From the NCBI RefSeq assembly GCF_007570825.1, contig NZ_SUNB01000001.1:1302001-1366000 (forward strand): a stretch of DNA of 64,000 bases, read 5' to 3'. The stretch comes from Pleionea sediminis. GTDB taxonomy: Bacteria > Pseudomonadota > Gammaproteobacteria > Enterobacterales > Kangiellaceae. Shown here piece by piece: positions 18,566 to 27,279 of this stretch (position 1 is its first letter; each line of letters opens with the position of its first letter). The notes below the pieces were generated by a model. That model saw only the letters and a list, made by a program, of their open reading frames with translations, had not been told where the DNA came from and did no database searches. The translations under genes were made by a program, and so were the position numbers.

Positions 18566-19105
18566 ATGAAAAAATTATTAATCGCAACAGCGTTAACAGC
18601 AGCTTCTGTATCTGGCTTTACTGCAGAACCATCTTTCAACTTTGTTGAGGCCGGTATCGTCAAATATGATGACGGCGACTCAAAGAAAGTTTTGGGTAAT
18701 TTCGAGTTTAATACAAATTTTTATGGTGTTGCTTCTTACGAGATTGAGGATGATGCTGGTGATGATTTGACAGCCATCTCAATTGGTGCAGGTTATAAAA
18801 CGACCATCGGTGCAAGTACTTCTTTGTACGGACAATTAGAGTATACCGACTATTCTGTCGATACTGACTTTGGCGATTTTTCGGAAGATGGTTACAACTT
18901 ATCTGCTGGTATTCGCTCAATGGTTACAAACAGCACAGAGTTATTCGGAGAAGTTACTAATGGAAATATTGACTCCTACACAGTCACAACAATAGGAATT
19001 GGTGCACGTCAAAGTTTTACAGACAATTTTGGCGCCTACGTCCGCTACGACATGACTGATCGAGATGATGACTTTTATGGTGTTGGCGTTTCATTGAAGT
19101 TCTAG
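18566..19105 (+). CDS. Small outer-membrane beta-barrel protein
   Basis: A 179-residue protein with a clear signal peptide (MKKLLIATALTAASVSGFTA, cleavage near residue 20). The mature part shows alternating polar and aromatic strands (TSLYGQLEYTDYSV, SAGIRSMVTNSTELFGEV, NFGAYVRYDMT) and ends in the C-terminal phenylalanine GVSLKF recognised by the Bam machinery, consistent with an 8-stranded barrel. The specific family is not clear from sequence; it has no visible partner gene and sits alone between two terminators. The composition is acidic (many Asp), usual for a marine outer membrane protein. AAGGA lies upstream of the ATG. Confidence 0.8.
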   Translation: MKKLLIATALTAASVSGFTAEPSFNFVEAGIVKYDDGDSKKVLGNFEFNTNFYGVASYEIEDDAGDDLTAISIGAGYKTTIGASTSLYGQLEYTDYSVDTDFGDFSEDGYNLSAGIRSMVTNSTELFGEVTNGNIDSYTVTTIGIGARQSFTDNFGAYVRYDMTDRDDDFYGVGVSLKF

Positions 19106-19123
19106 TTCTTTTTCATAACCAGT

Positions 19124-19145
19124 AAAGGCCGCTTTAGCGGCCTTT
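19124..19145 (+). terminator. Terminator after the beta-barrel gene
   Basis: AAAGGCCGC pairs perfectly with GCGGCCTTT around a TTTA loop; the T tract is short (CTTTC), so efficiency is uncertain. The same GGCCGC/GCGGCC stem occurs in the gcvP terminator. Confidence 0.75.
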
Positions 19146-19209
19146 CAACTTTATCCTTATCGCTATTCACGCTAAAATTCGCTCTTCGATTTAAGAGTGA
19201 GCATAAGCT

Positions 19210-20490
19210 ATGAAAATCCTTGTAATCGGCGGCGGTGGCCGCGAACATGCCCTGGCATGGAAAGCAGCGCAAAATCCTGAAGTGACTACCGTATTTGTTG
19301 CTCCTGGCAATGCAGGCACAGCAACAGAATCCAAACTAAAAAATATCGCTATTCAAGCCGATGATATCCAAGGACTTTTGAAATTTGCCCAGGAAAACTC
19401 AATTACCTTGACGATCGTGGGACCAGAAGCACCACTCGTTCTAGGTGTCGTTGATAGCTTTCAAGGTGCAGGACTCAATATATTTGGGCCTACTAAAGGG
19501 GCCGCACAGCTTGAGGGCTCTAAAGCTTTCACAAAAGACTTTCTTGCTCGACACAAAATTCCAACAGCTGCTTATGGAAACTTTACCGATATCGATGAAG
19601 CAAAAGCCTACGTAAAGCAGCAAGGAACTCCCATTGTTATCAAAGCGGATGGTTTAGCCGCAGGTAAAGGAGTGATAATTGCCGAAAACGAAACCCAAGC
19701 ATTTGCTGCAATTGAGGACATGCTTGAAGGAAATAAATTTGGCGATGCTGGCTCTCGAGTTGTTGTTGAAGAATTTTTGCAAGGTGAAGAAGCAAGCTTT
19801 ATCGTAATGGTTGACGGTGAAAATATTCTTCCATTAGCCACATCACAAGATCACAAAGCAAGAGATAATGGAGACATAGGTCCAAACACAGGCGGAATGG
19901 GAGCTTATTCTCCAGCCCCGGTGGTTACTCAAGAAATTCACGATCGTGCAATGAAAGAAGTTATCATTCCAACTGTAAAAGGAATGGCAGAAGAAGGGCA
20001 TCCCTACACAGGCTTTTTGTATGCTGGATTAATGATAGATTCTGAAGGCACTCCAAAAGTATTAGAGTTCAACTGCCGATTCGGAGATCCCGAAACACAA
20101 CCCATAATGAGCAGGATGAAATCGGATTTGGTTGAACTTTGCATGTTAGCCAATCAACAAAAACTAGATACAGCAACTTGTGAATGGGACAGTAGAGCAG
20201 CTTTAGGCGTTGTCTTAGCCGCCGGAGGCTATCCAGCAGATTATGAAAAAGGCAATCCAATTTCTGGATTAGGTGACGATATTCCTGACACGAAAGTCTT
20301 TCAAGCTGGAACAAAAGAGGATGGTGAGCATATCGTAACAGCTGGCGGACGAGTACTCTGCGTTGTAGGTCTGGGAGATACAGTTACGGAAGCTCAACAA
20401 AAAGCTTATGAACGAGTCAAAACGATAACATGGGATAATGTTTATTATCGAACTGACATAGGACATCGAGCGATTGCTCGAGAACAATAG
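19210..20490 (+). CDS. purD: Phosphoribosylamine-glycine ligase
   Basis: A 426-residue ATP-grasp enzyme for the second step of purine synthesis, joining phosphoribosylamine and glycine. The N-terminal nucleotide fold starts LVIGGGGREHALAW; the ATP-grasp core has IKADGLAAGKGV near residues 143-154 and the family signature RFGDPETQ near residues 287-294; the C-terminal domain includes VLAAGGYP and GLGDTV. Normal length. The start is 8 nt after a GAG-rich stretch. Very secure. Confidence 0.98.
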   Translation: MKILVIGGGGREHALAWKAAQNPEVTTVFVAPGNAGTATESKLKNIAIQADDIQGLLKFAQENSITLTIVGPEAPLVLGVVDSFQGAGLNIFGPTKGAAQLEGSKAFTKDFLARHKIPTAAYGNFTDIDEAKAYVKQQGTPIVIKADGLAAGKGVIIAENETQAFAAIEDMLEGNKFGDAGSRVVVEEFLQGEEASFIVMVDGENILPLATSQDHKARDNGDIGPNTGGMGAYSPAPVVTQEIHDRAMKEVIIPTVKGMAEEGHPYTGFLYAGLMIDSEGTPKVLEFNCRFGDPETQPIMSRMKSDLVELCMLANQQKLDTATCEWDSRAALGVVLAAGGYPADYEKGNPISGLGDDIPDTKVFQAGTKEDGEHIVTAGGRVLCVVGLGDTVTEAQQKAYERVKTITWDNVYYRTDIGHRAIAREQ

Positions 20491-20498
20491 GAAAAGCT

Positions 20499-20523
20499 AA
20501 AGGACACTTAAGTGTCCTTTTTA
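20499..20523 (+). terminator. Intrinsic terminator after purD
   Basis: A perfect palindrome, AAAGGACACTT/AAGTGTCCTTT (20499-20520), is followed by TTT and lies directly against the ydbH ATG at 20526, so ydbH either relies on readthrough or has no conventional ribosome site of its own. Confidence 0.85.
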
Positions 20524-20525
20524 TT

Positions 20526-22958
20526 ATGAAATATATAAAACGAGCTCTAATCTCTAGCCTAATTATCAGCTTACTAATGCTAATTGGTGGATACGCATTT
20601 TTCCCATCCATCGCAGCATATCTTATTGAGCAAAAGCTTCCTGATAATCTAAAGTTGATTAACTTGAAAGTTGAACGACCGAGCCTAAATCAATTAAAAA
20701 TAGAAAATTTAAAATTAAAGCTTATTAAAAATCAAAGTGGAAGTATTGCATTCAACGGAATCGATATTAACTATTCACTTACTTCACTAGAGATTGTTCA
20801 AATTAACGTAAAAAACATACAGGCTGAGTTGTCAGAAATATCTGATAATGAAGAGACCGATAAAACAACTCTCGTTCCAATTTCTGAATTAAACATTCCA
20901 CCAACTTTTATTGAGTCTTTTTCTCTTACTTCTACAGTAGAAAACTACCCCAAAATAAACATCAATGGTAATTTTAATTTAAGTAATCTTTCGATTGGCG
21001 CAAAAATAAACGTTGATTCTGATGACAAGACCATTGGAGCTTTCTCACTTAATAGCGAAAATAAATCTGATTTTTATGTTAATGGACAACTTATCAATCT
21101 TGATTTAACTAATCTTAAAGTGATTGAACAACTAACTAAACTACCGATATCTGATTATTCCGGAAGACTCGACGGAGAATACCAAGCTCATATTAAACAA
21201 TCATTAGATGGGTTCAATATCGAAGCTATCAAATCTACTCTTCAGCTTTCAAAAGTTAATTTTAGCACTGAGAATATAAACTTTACTCAAGTAAGCGGTG
21301 AAATAATACTGAATAAAAGAGATTTCTTGAATATCGAACAATCTTCAATTCAAGGATATTTCAATTTCATTGAACCGATGCCTCTTTTAAAAAAGGAGAG
21401 AATTCATTTCAGTGGCCAAATTAAGAGTTTAAGTTTGACGAACAATGCTATATTCTCAAATATAGACATTAAGCTAGATAATGAGCAATTATTTGAACTT
21501 AAAAGTGAGATTCCCTTAAATCCATCAGTTGCATCAAAACATAAAGTTAACATTCAAATCTATAATTTAGACCAAAGTTGGTCGCCTATTTTTGAAAATA
21601 TATCCTTTAATAAACTTGGTACCACGTTTGATTTTAAACTTTTGAAAGATGGTAATTGGTATATAGAGAACCTCAAGAACAACGACATTAATTTTGAAGA
21701 ATTTCATTATAAAAACAAGATAATTTCTTCAGTAAAAAAAATGACTATAAGTCCTAACTGGAAACCAAGGTTTAGTTTTTCAGACATACCTTTTAAGTCT
21801 ATTATCTTAGGCGCTAAAGATTTAGAACTACAAAGCTTAGACAAGAAAGCCTCTACTAAAATTGACTTGGAAAGCAAATTAATAAAGAATAAAAATACAT
21901 ATTTACTCAGCACATTATACAAAAGTAGTTCAGAGAGTAACTCTGTGTCAATAACAGGGAGCTTCTCAGGAATTTTTTCCACCCAGTCAGAAGATAATAG
22001 CGCGAGCCTTACATTCACAACAAAAAATGATTTGGATATTTTTAGTATCCGAGAAATACTGAAAACTTATTTACCCCAACAAATAGAAATATTGGATACT
22101 ATTACTATCAATAAAGATCATATTAATATATCCCTTGATATCAGTGGTAAAATGGAAGATTTATCGGAGAGTTTTTTAGAGAATATTGAACTTAGTGGTA
22201 AACTTGAATCAAAGAGCAACACGGTTATACTGGCAGATAACGAATTTAGTAATACCAATATTGATCTAAATTGGAATAAAAGAAGCTGGCGCACTCCTTC
22301 CTTAAAAGTAAATACAACCATAAATTACCTAAAAAAAGATCTACAGCAGCATAATCTAGAGAGCAACTTATCAATTTATCCTGAAATTAAAATAGGTAGT
22401 CTTAAATACAGTTCAAACATGTTAAATGGCAAAATATTTGCTAATACTCAAGGCGAATTGACTACTATTAGCAACTTAAGTGGTTTAATAAGATTGGAGT
22501 CTATAGACTTAAGTAAAGTGTCGGAAATTATGAATGACCCAAAACTAAAGATGACAGGCATAGTTTCAGGTGAGATTCCATTTTCAAATAAAAACGGAGT
22601 ATTCCACCTAAATAATGGCAAGCTCGATTCCAGCAAGGGAACGATTAATTATTTACCAGAAGGAAAAAAAATAGCCCTAACTCAGGAAAACATCTCTAAT
22701 ATTGCTAATATTACACTACAAAACTTTCATTTTGACTTAATGAAAATTAAACTTGACCACGGAAGCCCCTGTGAATTTGATATAAAAATTAGACTCGAAG
22801 GAAGAAATCCTGACTTGGGTAGTGATAAAAATCAGGCATTCAATATAAACTATAATCCGAAGTCCAACGTAAACTTACTTTATCTACTATTATTGGGCCA
22901 GGACAACATACAAAAACTAAACAAAGAAAAGTTATATTCAGGTTGCGTTAACAATTAG
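20526..22958 (+). CDS. ydbH: YdbH family intermembrane phospholipid transport protein
   Basis: An 810-residue AsmA-like protein with an N-terminal inner-membrane anchor (residues 9-32) and a long periplasmic beta-rich body; the C-terminal part (SKVSEIMNDPKLKMTGIVSGEIPF and NYNPKSNVNLLYLLLLG) matches the YdbH C-terminal domain. In E. coli YdbH, with the lipoprotein YnbE, forms a periplasm-spanning bridge for phospholipids to the outer membrane, redundant with TamB and YhdP. The next two genes are ynbE- and ydbL-like, which confirms the call. The gene is markedly AT-rich against its neighbours. Its ATG is 3 nt after a terminator T-run. Confidence 0.85.
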   Translation: MKYIKRALISSLIISLLMLIGGYAFFPSIAAYLIEQKLPDNLKLINLKVERPSLNQLKIENLKLKLIKNQSGSIAFNGIDINYSLTSLEIVQINVKNIQAELSEISDNEETDKTTLVPISELNIPPTFIESFSLTSTVENYPKININGNFNLSNLSIGAKINVDSDDKTIGAFSLNSENKSDFYVNGQLINLDLTNLKVIEQLTKLPISDYSGRLDGEYQAHIKQSLDGFNIEAIKSTLQLSKVNFSTENINFTQVSGEIILNKRDFLNIEQSSIQGYFNFIEPMPLLKKERIHFSGQIKSLSLTNNAIFSNIDIKLDNEQLFELKSEIPLNPSVASKHKVNIQIYNLDQSWSPIFENISFNKLGTTFDFKLLKDGNWYIENLKNNDINFEEFHYKNKIISSVKKMTISPNWKPRFSFSDIPFKSIILGAKDLELQSLDKKASTKIDLESKLIKNKNTYLLSTLYKSSSESNSVSITGSFSGIFSTQSEDNSASLTFTTKNDLDIFSIREILKTYLPQQIEILDTITINKDHINISLDISGKMEDLSESFLENIELSGKLESKSNTVILADNEFSNTNIDLNWNKRSWRTPSLKVNTTINYLKKDLQQHNLESNLSIYPEIKIGSLKYSSNMLNGKIFANTQGELTTISNLSGLIRLESIDLSKVSEIMNDPKLKMTGIVSGEIPFSNKNGVFHLNNGKLDSSKGTINYLPEGKKIALTQENISNIANITLQNFHFDLMKIKLDHGSPCEFDIKIRLEGRNPDLGSDKNQAFNINYNPKSNVNLLYLLLLGQDNIQKLNKEKLYSGCVNN

Positions 22959-23002
22959 TGTTATAGTCTGCCAACTATAGCCCTTTATATTGGAGGCAAG
23001 CA

Positions 23003-23179
23003 ATGTTAAAAACGACAATAGCGCTCTCAACTGCAGTACTCTTATGTGCATGTAATCCCACCATTCGACTTGAAGGGGGAGATAAGCCGATGGAGTTCAA
23101 TGTCAATATTAAACACGAAATATTGATTAAAGTCGAAAAAGATGTCGAAGATATTCTTAGTGATGACGATTTATTTTAG
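23003..23179 (+). CDS. ynbE: YnbE-like small lipoprotein
   Basis: A 58-residue ORF with the strong ribosome site GGAGGC 8 nt before the ATG. The signal peptide ends in a lipobox (LCAC, lipidated Cys at residue 17) followed by NPTIRLEGGDKPMEFNVNIKHEI, the typical YnbE core. In E. coli YnbE is an outer-membrane lipoprotein that stacks on the YdbH C-terminus to finish the phospholipid conduit. Its position between ydbH and ydbL supports this strongly. Confidence 0.88.
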   Translation: MLKTTIALSTAVLLCACNPTIRLEGGDKPMEFNVNIKHEILIKVEKDVEDILSDDDLF

Positions 23180-23188
23180 GAGATGCAC

Positions 23189-23530
23189 ATGAAAATCACC
23201 TTATTTTTAAAAAAATTTATCGCAATAGCTCTTTTATCTGTTGCTTCACTACAAGCATGGGCGGCAGATCTAGATTCGGCAAAAGCTCAGGGACTCATCG
23301 GAGAAAAACCTGATGGTTATCTCGGTTTGGTTGTAAAAAATGCGCCCGATGATGTAAAAGCAATGATTAAGTCAGTTAACGAAAAGCGAAAAGCGAAATA
23401 TCAAGAGGTTGCAGATCAACGGAAAATTGCTCTAAGCAAAGTGGAAGTTATCGCTGGTAAAAAAGCTTTAGAAAAAACAAAGTCAGGTCACTTTATTTAT
23501 GCGGATGGTAAGTGGATTAAAAAACCTTAA
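23189..23530 (+). CDS. ydbL: YdbL family periplasmic protein (DUF1318)
   Basis: A 113-residue periplasmic protein. AGGAG (23178-23182) directly abuts the first ATG at 23183, so the second in-frame ATG at 23189, with a 6-nt spacer, is the likely start. A signal peptide ends near AWA; the mature part has the DUF1318 features: AKAQGLIGEKPDGYLGLV, a run of lysine-rich helix, and a closing GHFIYADGKWIKK. In E. coli YdbL stops premature stacking of YnbE multimers. It follows ynbE by 9 nt. Confidence 0.9.
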   Translation: MKITLFLKKFIAIALLSVASLQAWAADLDSAKAQGLIGEKPDGYLGLVVKNAPDDVKAMIKSVNEKRKAKYQEVADQRKIALSKVEVIAGKKALEKTKSGHFIYADGKWIKKP

Positions 23531-23557
23531 AAACCGTAAAGACCTTTTTATAGATTG

Positions 23558-23575
23558 GGCGCCTGAATAGGCGCC
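23558..23575. terminator. Hairpin between convergent ydbL and small membrane gene
   Basis: GGCGCCT/AGGCGCC with a GAAT loop. There is no run of T on either side, so it is at best a weak or Rho-assisted terminator. Confidence 0.4.
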
Positions 23576-23578
23576 TAC

Positions 23579-23791
23579 TTAGATAAGTACACCAAAAATA
23601 ATAAAAACAATTAACACCCAGAAAGCCAAACCTACAAACACCGTAAGTAAACTCTCTTCTTTCACACTGCTACTAAAAATGCGACATATCCAATAACCGG
23701 TTAGTCGAATTAAAAACTCAAAAACAACGTCCCAAAGAAAATATAAAATAAATCTAAAGGAATGGCTTACAACCTCCAATATAATCTCCAT
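23579..23791 (-). CDS. Small two-helix membrane protein, function unknown
   Basis: A 70-residue ORF with a good AAGGAG ribosome site about 10 nt before the ATG. Two hydrophobic segments (about residues 9-32 and 47-70) with a positively charged loop between them fit a double-spanning inner-membrane protein. I do not recognise the family. It follows the GST gene by 44 bp and is probably the last gene of the AAA ATPase / GST operon. Confidence 0.6.
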   Translation of the reverse strand: MEIILEVVSHSFRFILYFLWDVVFEFLIRLTGYWICRIFSSSVKEESLLTVFVGLAFWVLIVFIIFGVLI

Positions 23792-23835
23792 ATTATATAA
23801 GCTCCTTAAATATTGCTTAAAAACAAATACTCTAA

Positions 23836-24432
23836 TTACCCTTTCGGTTCCGTTGCTTTAAACGACTGCCGGCTTTTTAACTCAAGGCATAATTGGTTTA
23901 CTTGATCACATTTCAACTTAATGTCAGAGTGACGAAAGCTCATATAGTCAACTAAACATGTTAAATTTATATGCAGTAAAGACAAATCGTTAGGCAAGCG
24001 AGAGATATTATTTTCCAAAAAACTAAATCCTCTCAATAACCCAGATTCAAATCGAGACCACCAAAAATCTGAACGCAACTTTTCTTCTTCTCGCATTTTT
24101 TCCTGTCTTAAAGCAACAGCTAAATCAAGAAGTCCTGACACATGTGAGTACAGTGTTCTAAGCGACCAACTTTGCATAATTGGTTGCCAAAGCTTTTCTT
24201 GATTAAACTCAAAGTCTAAGTATTGACAAATAACTTCACTATCATAAATTGAACTACCATCATCTAATAACATACAGGGAACTTTGCCTAATGGATTCGC
24301 TCGTAAAAATTCCTGCTCATTATTAAACGGATGTGTTTCCGATTCGATTAGTTTTGGATCTAATCCAACTTCTCTCAAAACCACTTGCGCTGTTCTGGCA
24401 TAAGGAGACGCTGTTGAAATGAAAAGTTTCAT
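23836..24432 (-). CDS. Glutathione S-transferase family protein
   Basis: A 198-residue cytosolic protein with a thioredoxin-like N-terminal domain (MKLFISTASPYARTAQVVL; glutathione-site GKVPCMLLDDGSSIYDSEVICQYLD near residues 48-72) and an all-helical C-terminal domain. Such proteins conjugate or reduce substrates with glutathione; the specific substrate cannot be told. The catalytic-region residue is a Ser (S7/S9) rather than Cys. It begins 9 nt after the Ycf46-like ATPase gene and is surely co-transcribed with it. Confidence 0.9.
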   Translation of the reverse strand: MKLFISTASPYARTAQVVLREVGLDPKLIESETHPFNNEQEFLRANPLGKVPCMLLDDGSSIYDSEVICQYLDFEFNQEKLWQPIMQSWSLRTLYSHVSGLLDLAVALRQEKMREEEKLRSDFWWSRFESGLLRGFSFLENNISRLPNDLSLLHINLTCLVDYMSFRHSDIKLKCDQVNQLCLELKSRQSFKATEPKG

Positions 24433-24441
24433 ATTTTTCCT

Positions 24442-25932
24442 TTAATTTGCGCTTATAGTTCTGCCAGCAGCCCACTGCCTTAAAGCAGCTAATGATTCTG
24501 CCATAACGACGGAAAGAGGCCTCGTATTCGTGATTTCATCAATTAATATATCTGTTGTTAAATCGCAATCTTGCCCATAGCTATGATATAAACCCGAAAC
24601 AACAGCTTGTTCAATTTCAGAACCTGTAAATCCATCAGAAACTTCTGACAATTTATGCAAATCGAAATCTTCAGACTTTAACTGTCTCTTATCTAAGTGT
24701 ATTGCAAATATTTCTCGCCTAGATTCACTATCAGGAAGATCAATAAAGAAAATCTCATCAAGACGACCTTTACGAATTAATTCTGGTGGCAGTCGTGAAA
24801 TATCGTTTGCAGTCGACACTATAAATACTGGCTTTTGATTTTCAGCCATCCAGGTTAATAAAGTACCCAAAACACGTTGCGATGTGCCACCATCGTTATC
24901 TTGAGTGGATATTCCTTTTTCTATTTCATCAAACCATAAAACACAAGGAGCCATCAGCTCAGCCATTTTAAGAGCTTCTCTTAAATTCTTCTCTGTTTCA
25001 CCATGATACTTGTTATACAAAGCACCAAAATCAAGACGTAGCAGTGGTACATTCCACATACCTGACACCGCCTTTGCCGCAAGGCTTTTACCTCCACCCT
25101 GAACACCAACAAGCATAAGTCCTTTTGGTGGATCAATTTTTATTTTTTCCCGCCGATGAAAAACAACCTCTCGCTGTTTTAACCACCTTTTCAAATTATT
25201 AAGTCCACCAACCTCAGCAAACTTAGATGTTTCATATTCGAAACTAAGTACGCCATCCATATTAAGCAATTCAAATTTTGCCTTGTTAATAGCAGGTAAC
25301 TCATCTTCTGTAATAGCACCATCATCTCTAATCACATTCCTAACTAACCGACGTGCATCACTCAAAGTTAATCCCTGAAGGTTACTGATCAATCGCTCTA
25401 GCGTGCGAGAATCAGTTTTAACCTTCTTCCCATTTCTTCGCGACCAAACTAGCGCTTCTCGACGAATGAGTTTATCGAGCTGTTCTTTATTAGGGAGTGC
25501 CATATTAAATCGACTAACAAAACGCTGTATATCTTTTGGTAAGTTCAACTCGTGTGAAACAAAGACAATGGTATGCCCAAGATCGGAGTGTTTTAACGCA
25601 ATTTCTTTGATTAGGCGGATAATTTGTGGAGACTCTTCAAGATAAGGATGGAAGTCACATAAAGCGTATATAGATGGTCGCGGCGCGGATAAAATATGTT
25701 TTAACATATCTTCTGGATTATGGGTATCACTTAACGGGTCTACAATATCAAATAACCCAAACCTCTTTAGACCATCAACAACATCCCATGTAAATAAAGG
25801 TTTGTTTAAATCACGGGCAATATCGGCTAATAACTGAAGTGCCCGTGTCTCTTCATGTGTTTCTATACTTATAATTGGATTTCTGGAATCAATTAATATT
25901 TCCAGGTCGTGACGATCGCCATGACTTATCAT
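24442..25932 (-). CDS. Ycf46-like AAA+ ATPase
   Basis: A 496-residue protein with the Ycf46 organisation: an N-terminal inactive P-loop-like domain that starts RHDLEILIDSRNPIISIET, then a classical AAA+ module with Walker A GVQGGGKS (276-283), Walker B VLWFDEIEK near 330, sensor 1 STAND, and an arginine-containing second region PPELIRKGRLDEIFF. In cyanobacteria Ycf46 affects CO2 utilisation and phototrophy; in heterotrophs the role is unknown. It heads a short operon with a GST and a small membrane protein, and is divergent from coq7. Confidence 0.88.
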   Translation of the reverse strand: MISHGDRHDLEILIDSRNPIISIETHEETRALQLLADIARDLNKPLFTWDVVDGLKRFGLFDIVDPLSDTHNPEDMLKHILSAPRPSIYALCDFHPYLEESPQIIRLIKEIALKHSDLGHTIVFVSHELNLPKDIQRFVSRFNMALPNKEQLDKLIRREALVWSRRNGKKVKTDSRTLERLISNLQGLTLSDARRLVRNVIRDDGAITEDELPAINKAKFELLNMDGVLSFEYETSKFAEVGGLNNLKRWLKQREVVFHRREKIKIDPPKGLMLVGVQGGGKSLAAKAVSGMWNVPLLRLDFGALYNKYHGETEKNLREALKMAELMAPCVLWFDEIEKGISTQDNDGGTSQRVLGTLLTWMAENQKPVFIVSTANDISRLPPELIRKGRLDEIFFIDLPDSESRREIFAIHLDKRQLKSEDFDLHKLSEVSDGFTGSEIEQAVVSGLYHSYGQDCDLTTDILIDEITNTRPLSVVMAESLAALRQWAAGRTISAN

Positions 25933-26047
25933 TTCTAATATTTCCCACTAATAAATTGGTTAAATTTGACCCACGTCATTTAGTTCTATAGGCAATTCGT
26001 TATGATTCGCCGTATAATCTGAGCATTCACTTGAATAATAGGCCATT

Positions 26048-26686
26048 ATGCGACGTTACACATTCATCGACTCTCTGGTTGGCACTGCCGATAATGTATT
26101 AAGAACATTAGCGGGAGGCTATCAAACGACAAGCCGTACGTCACCTGCTCAAAAAGAACCCGAAACAACACTCAGCGACAGTGAAAAACGAAAAGTAAGC
26201 GGGTTAATGCGCATCAATCACTGTGGCGAAGTTTGTGCACAAGGCCTTTATCAAGGTCAATCATTAACTGCTAAATTGCCCGAAATAAGAAACAAAATGC
26301 AAGAAGCAGCTAAAGAGGAAAACGACCATCTCGAGTGGTGCCACCAGCGTCTTGAAGAACTCGATACACACACCAGTTATCTAAATCCTTTTTGGTACGC
26401 AAGCTCTTTAAGCCTGGGAGCTCTTGCAGGACTCGCAGGTGACAAATGGAGCCTTGGATTTGTCGTTGAAACAGAACGTCAGGTCGTAAAACACCTCGAA
26501 AGTCACCTCAAACAATTACCTGAACATGATAAGCGTTCGATCCGAATTTTAGAAGTTATGAAAGATGATGAGCAACAGCATGCAACAACCGCATTACAAG
26601 CTGGAGGAGCTGAACTTCCAAAACCGATCAAATTTGCTATGACTGTCATGTCTAAAGTCATGACCAAAACGGTTTACCACATTTAA
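26048..26686 (+). CDS. coq7: Coq7-type 2-polyprenyl-3-methyl-6-methoxybenzoquinone hydroxylase
   Basis: A 212-residue membrane-associated di-iron monooxygenase of ubiquinone synthesis, the alternative to flavin-dependent UbiF. The di-iron ligands are seen as E61 in HCGEVCAQ, E91-x-x-H94 in EENDHLEW, a further glutamate in FVVETERQ, and the last E-x-x-H in DDEQQHA. Length and spacing are normal. It is a monocistronic plus-strand gene with divergent AAA ATPase upstream and a convergent PQQ-repeat protein downstream. Confidence 0.96.
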   Translation: MRRYTFIDSLVGTADNVLRTLAGGYQTTSRTSPAQKEPETTLSDSEKRKVSGLMRINHCGEVCAQGLYQGQSLTAKLPEIRNKMQEAAKEENDHLEWCHQRLEELDTHTSYLNPFWYASSLSLGALAGLAGDKWSLGFVVETERQVVKHLESHLKQLPEHDKRSIRILEVMKDDEQQHATTALQAGGAELPKPIKFAMTVMSKVMTKTVYHI

Positions 26687-26709
26687 TTAAATTTATGCAG
26701 GCAGCTATT

Positions 26710-27045
26710 CTAACTTGAGCCTGCAATAGCAGCGGTACTAGCTGCCACACTGGCCGCTGCAGCTTGCGAAGACTGTGCTGCAGCAACAGCTGAGGCACTA
26801 TTTTCACTTGCAATAATACAATGGCCATAACCCATTCCTTTTAAGGAATTCGACCATTTTTCTGTCCCTGAATCAATATCCAGACAAAATAAATGCCCAC
26901 CTGAATACACAATCACATCATCGCCATCAACAGTAACATTCGTTACCGAACTGCCGCTTTTTAATTTAGTCTTCCAAACAATTTCACCAGACTTTTTGTC
27001 GATACAGATAGCGACTCCACGCATCCCCAGAAAAATTCGGTTCAT
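26710..27045 (-). CDS. Short PQQ-type beta-propeller repeat protein with Ala/Ser tail
   Basis: A 111-residue protein with no signal peptide. Residues 9-75 contain two PQQ-like blades (CIDKKSGEIVWKTKL and CLDIDSGTEKWSNSL), each with the W-x-x-x-L closure, then a 28-residue tail of almost only Ala and Ser. Such short repeat proteins cannot form a full propeller alone, so oligomerisation or a binding-partner role is inference. GGGAG lies 8 nt before the ATG. It follows the 54-residue membrane-protein gene at 27070 and is likely translated from the same transcript. Confidence 0.75.
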   Translation of the reverse strand: MNRIFLGMRGVAICIDKKSGEIVWKTKLKSGSSVTNVTVDGDDVIVYSGGHLFCLDIDSGTEKWSNSLKGMGYGHCIIASENSASAVAAAQSSQAAAASVAASTAAIAGSS

Positions 27046-27069
27046 GTAATAAACTCCCAGATATTTAAC

Positions 27070-27234
27070 TTATAAATTATTCAGTGATTCCTGAGCAGCA
27101 ATACCCGTGGAATTTACTTTTAAAACTTTAAATGCATATTTTAGTAACAAAGCCATACCCAATATAGATAGAGCAAGATTAAAAAAACTTGGGTACCAAA
27201 TCAGCACACCGATCAAAACGACTATAATCCCCAT
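27070..27234 (-). CDS. 54-residue membrane protein, function unknown
   Basis: A short ORF with a near-perfect ribosome site (AAAAGGAGGCG, about 5 nt before the ATG), so it is very probably translated. It is hydrophobic over residues 3-34 (MGIIVVLIGVLIWYP onward, then a second short helix), with a polar tail ending ESLNNL. It lies 24 bp before the PQQ-repeat gene and 45 bp after the regulator at 27280. I recognise no family. Confidence 0.65.
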   Translation of the reverse strand: MGIIVVLIGVLIWYPSFFNLALSILGMALLLKYAFKVLKVNSTGIAAQESLNNL

Positions 27235-27279
27235 AAAACGCCTCCTTTTCTAATACGATTACCAATTTGGCACTCGATC

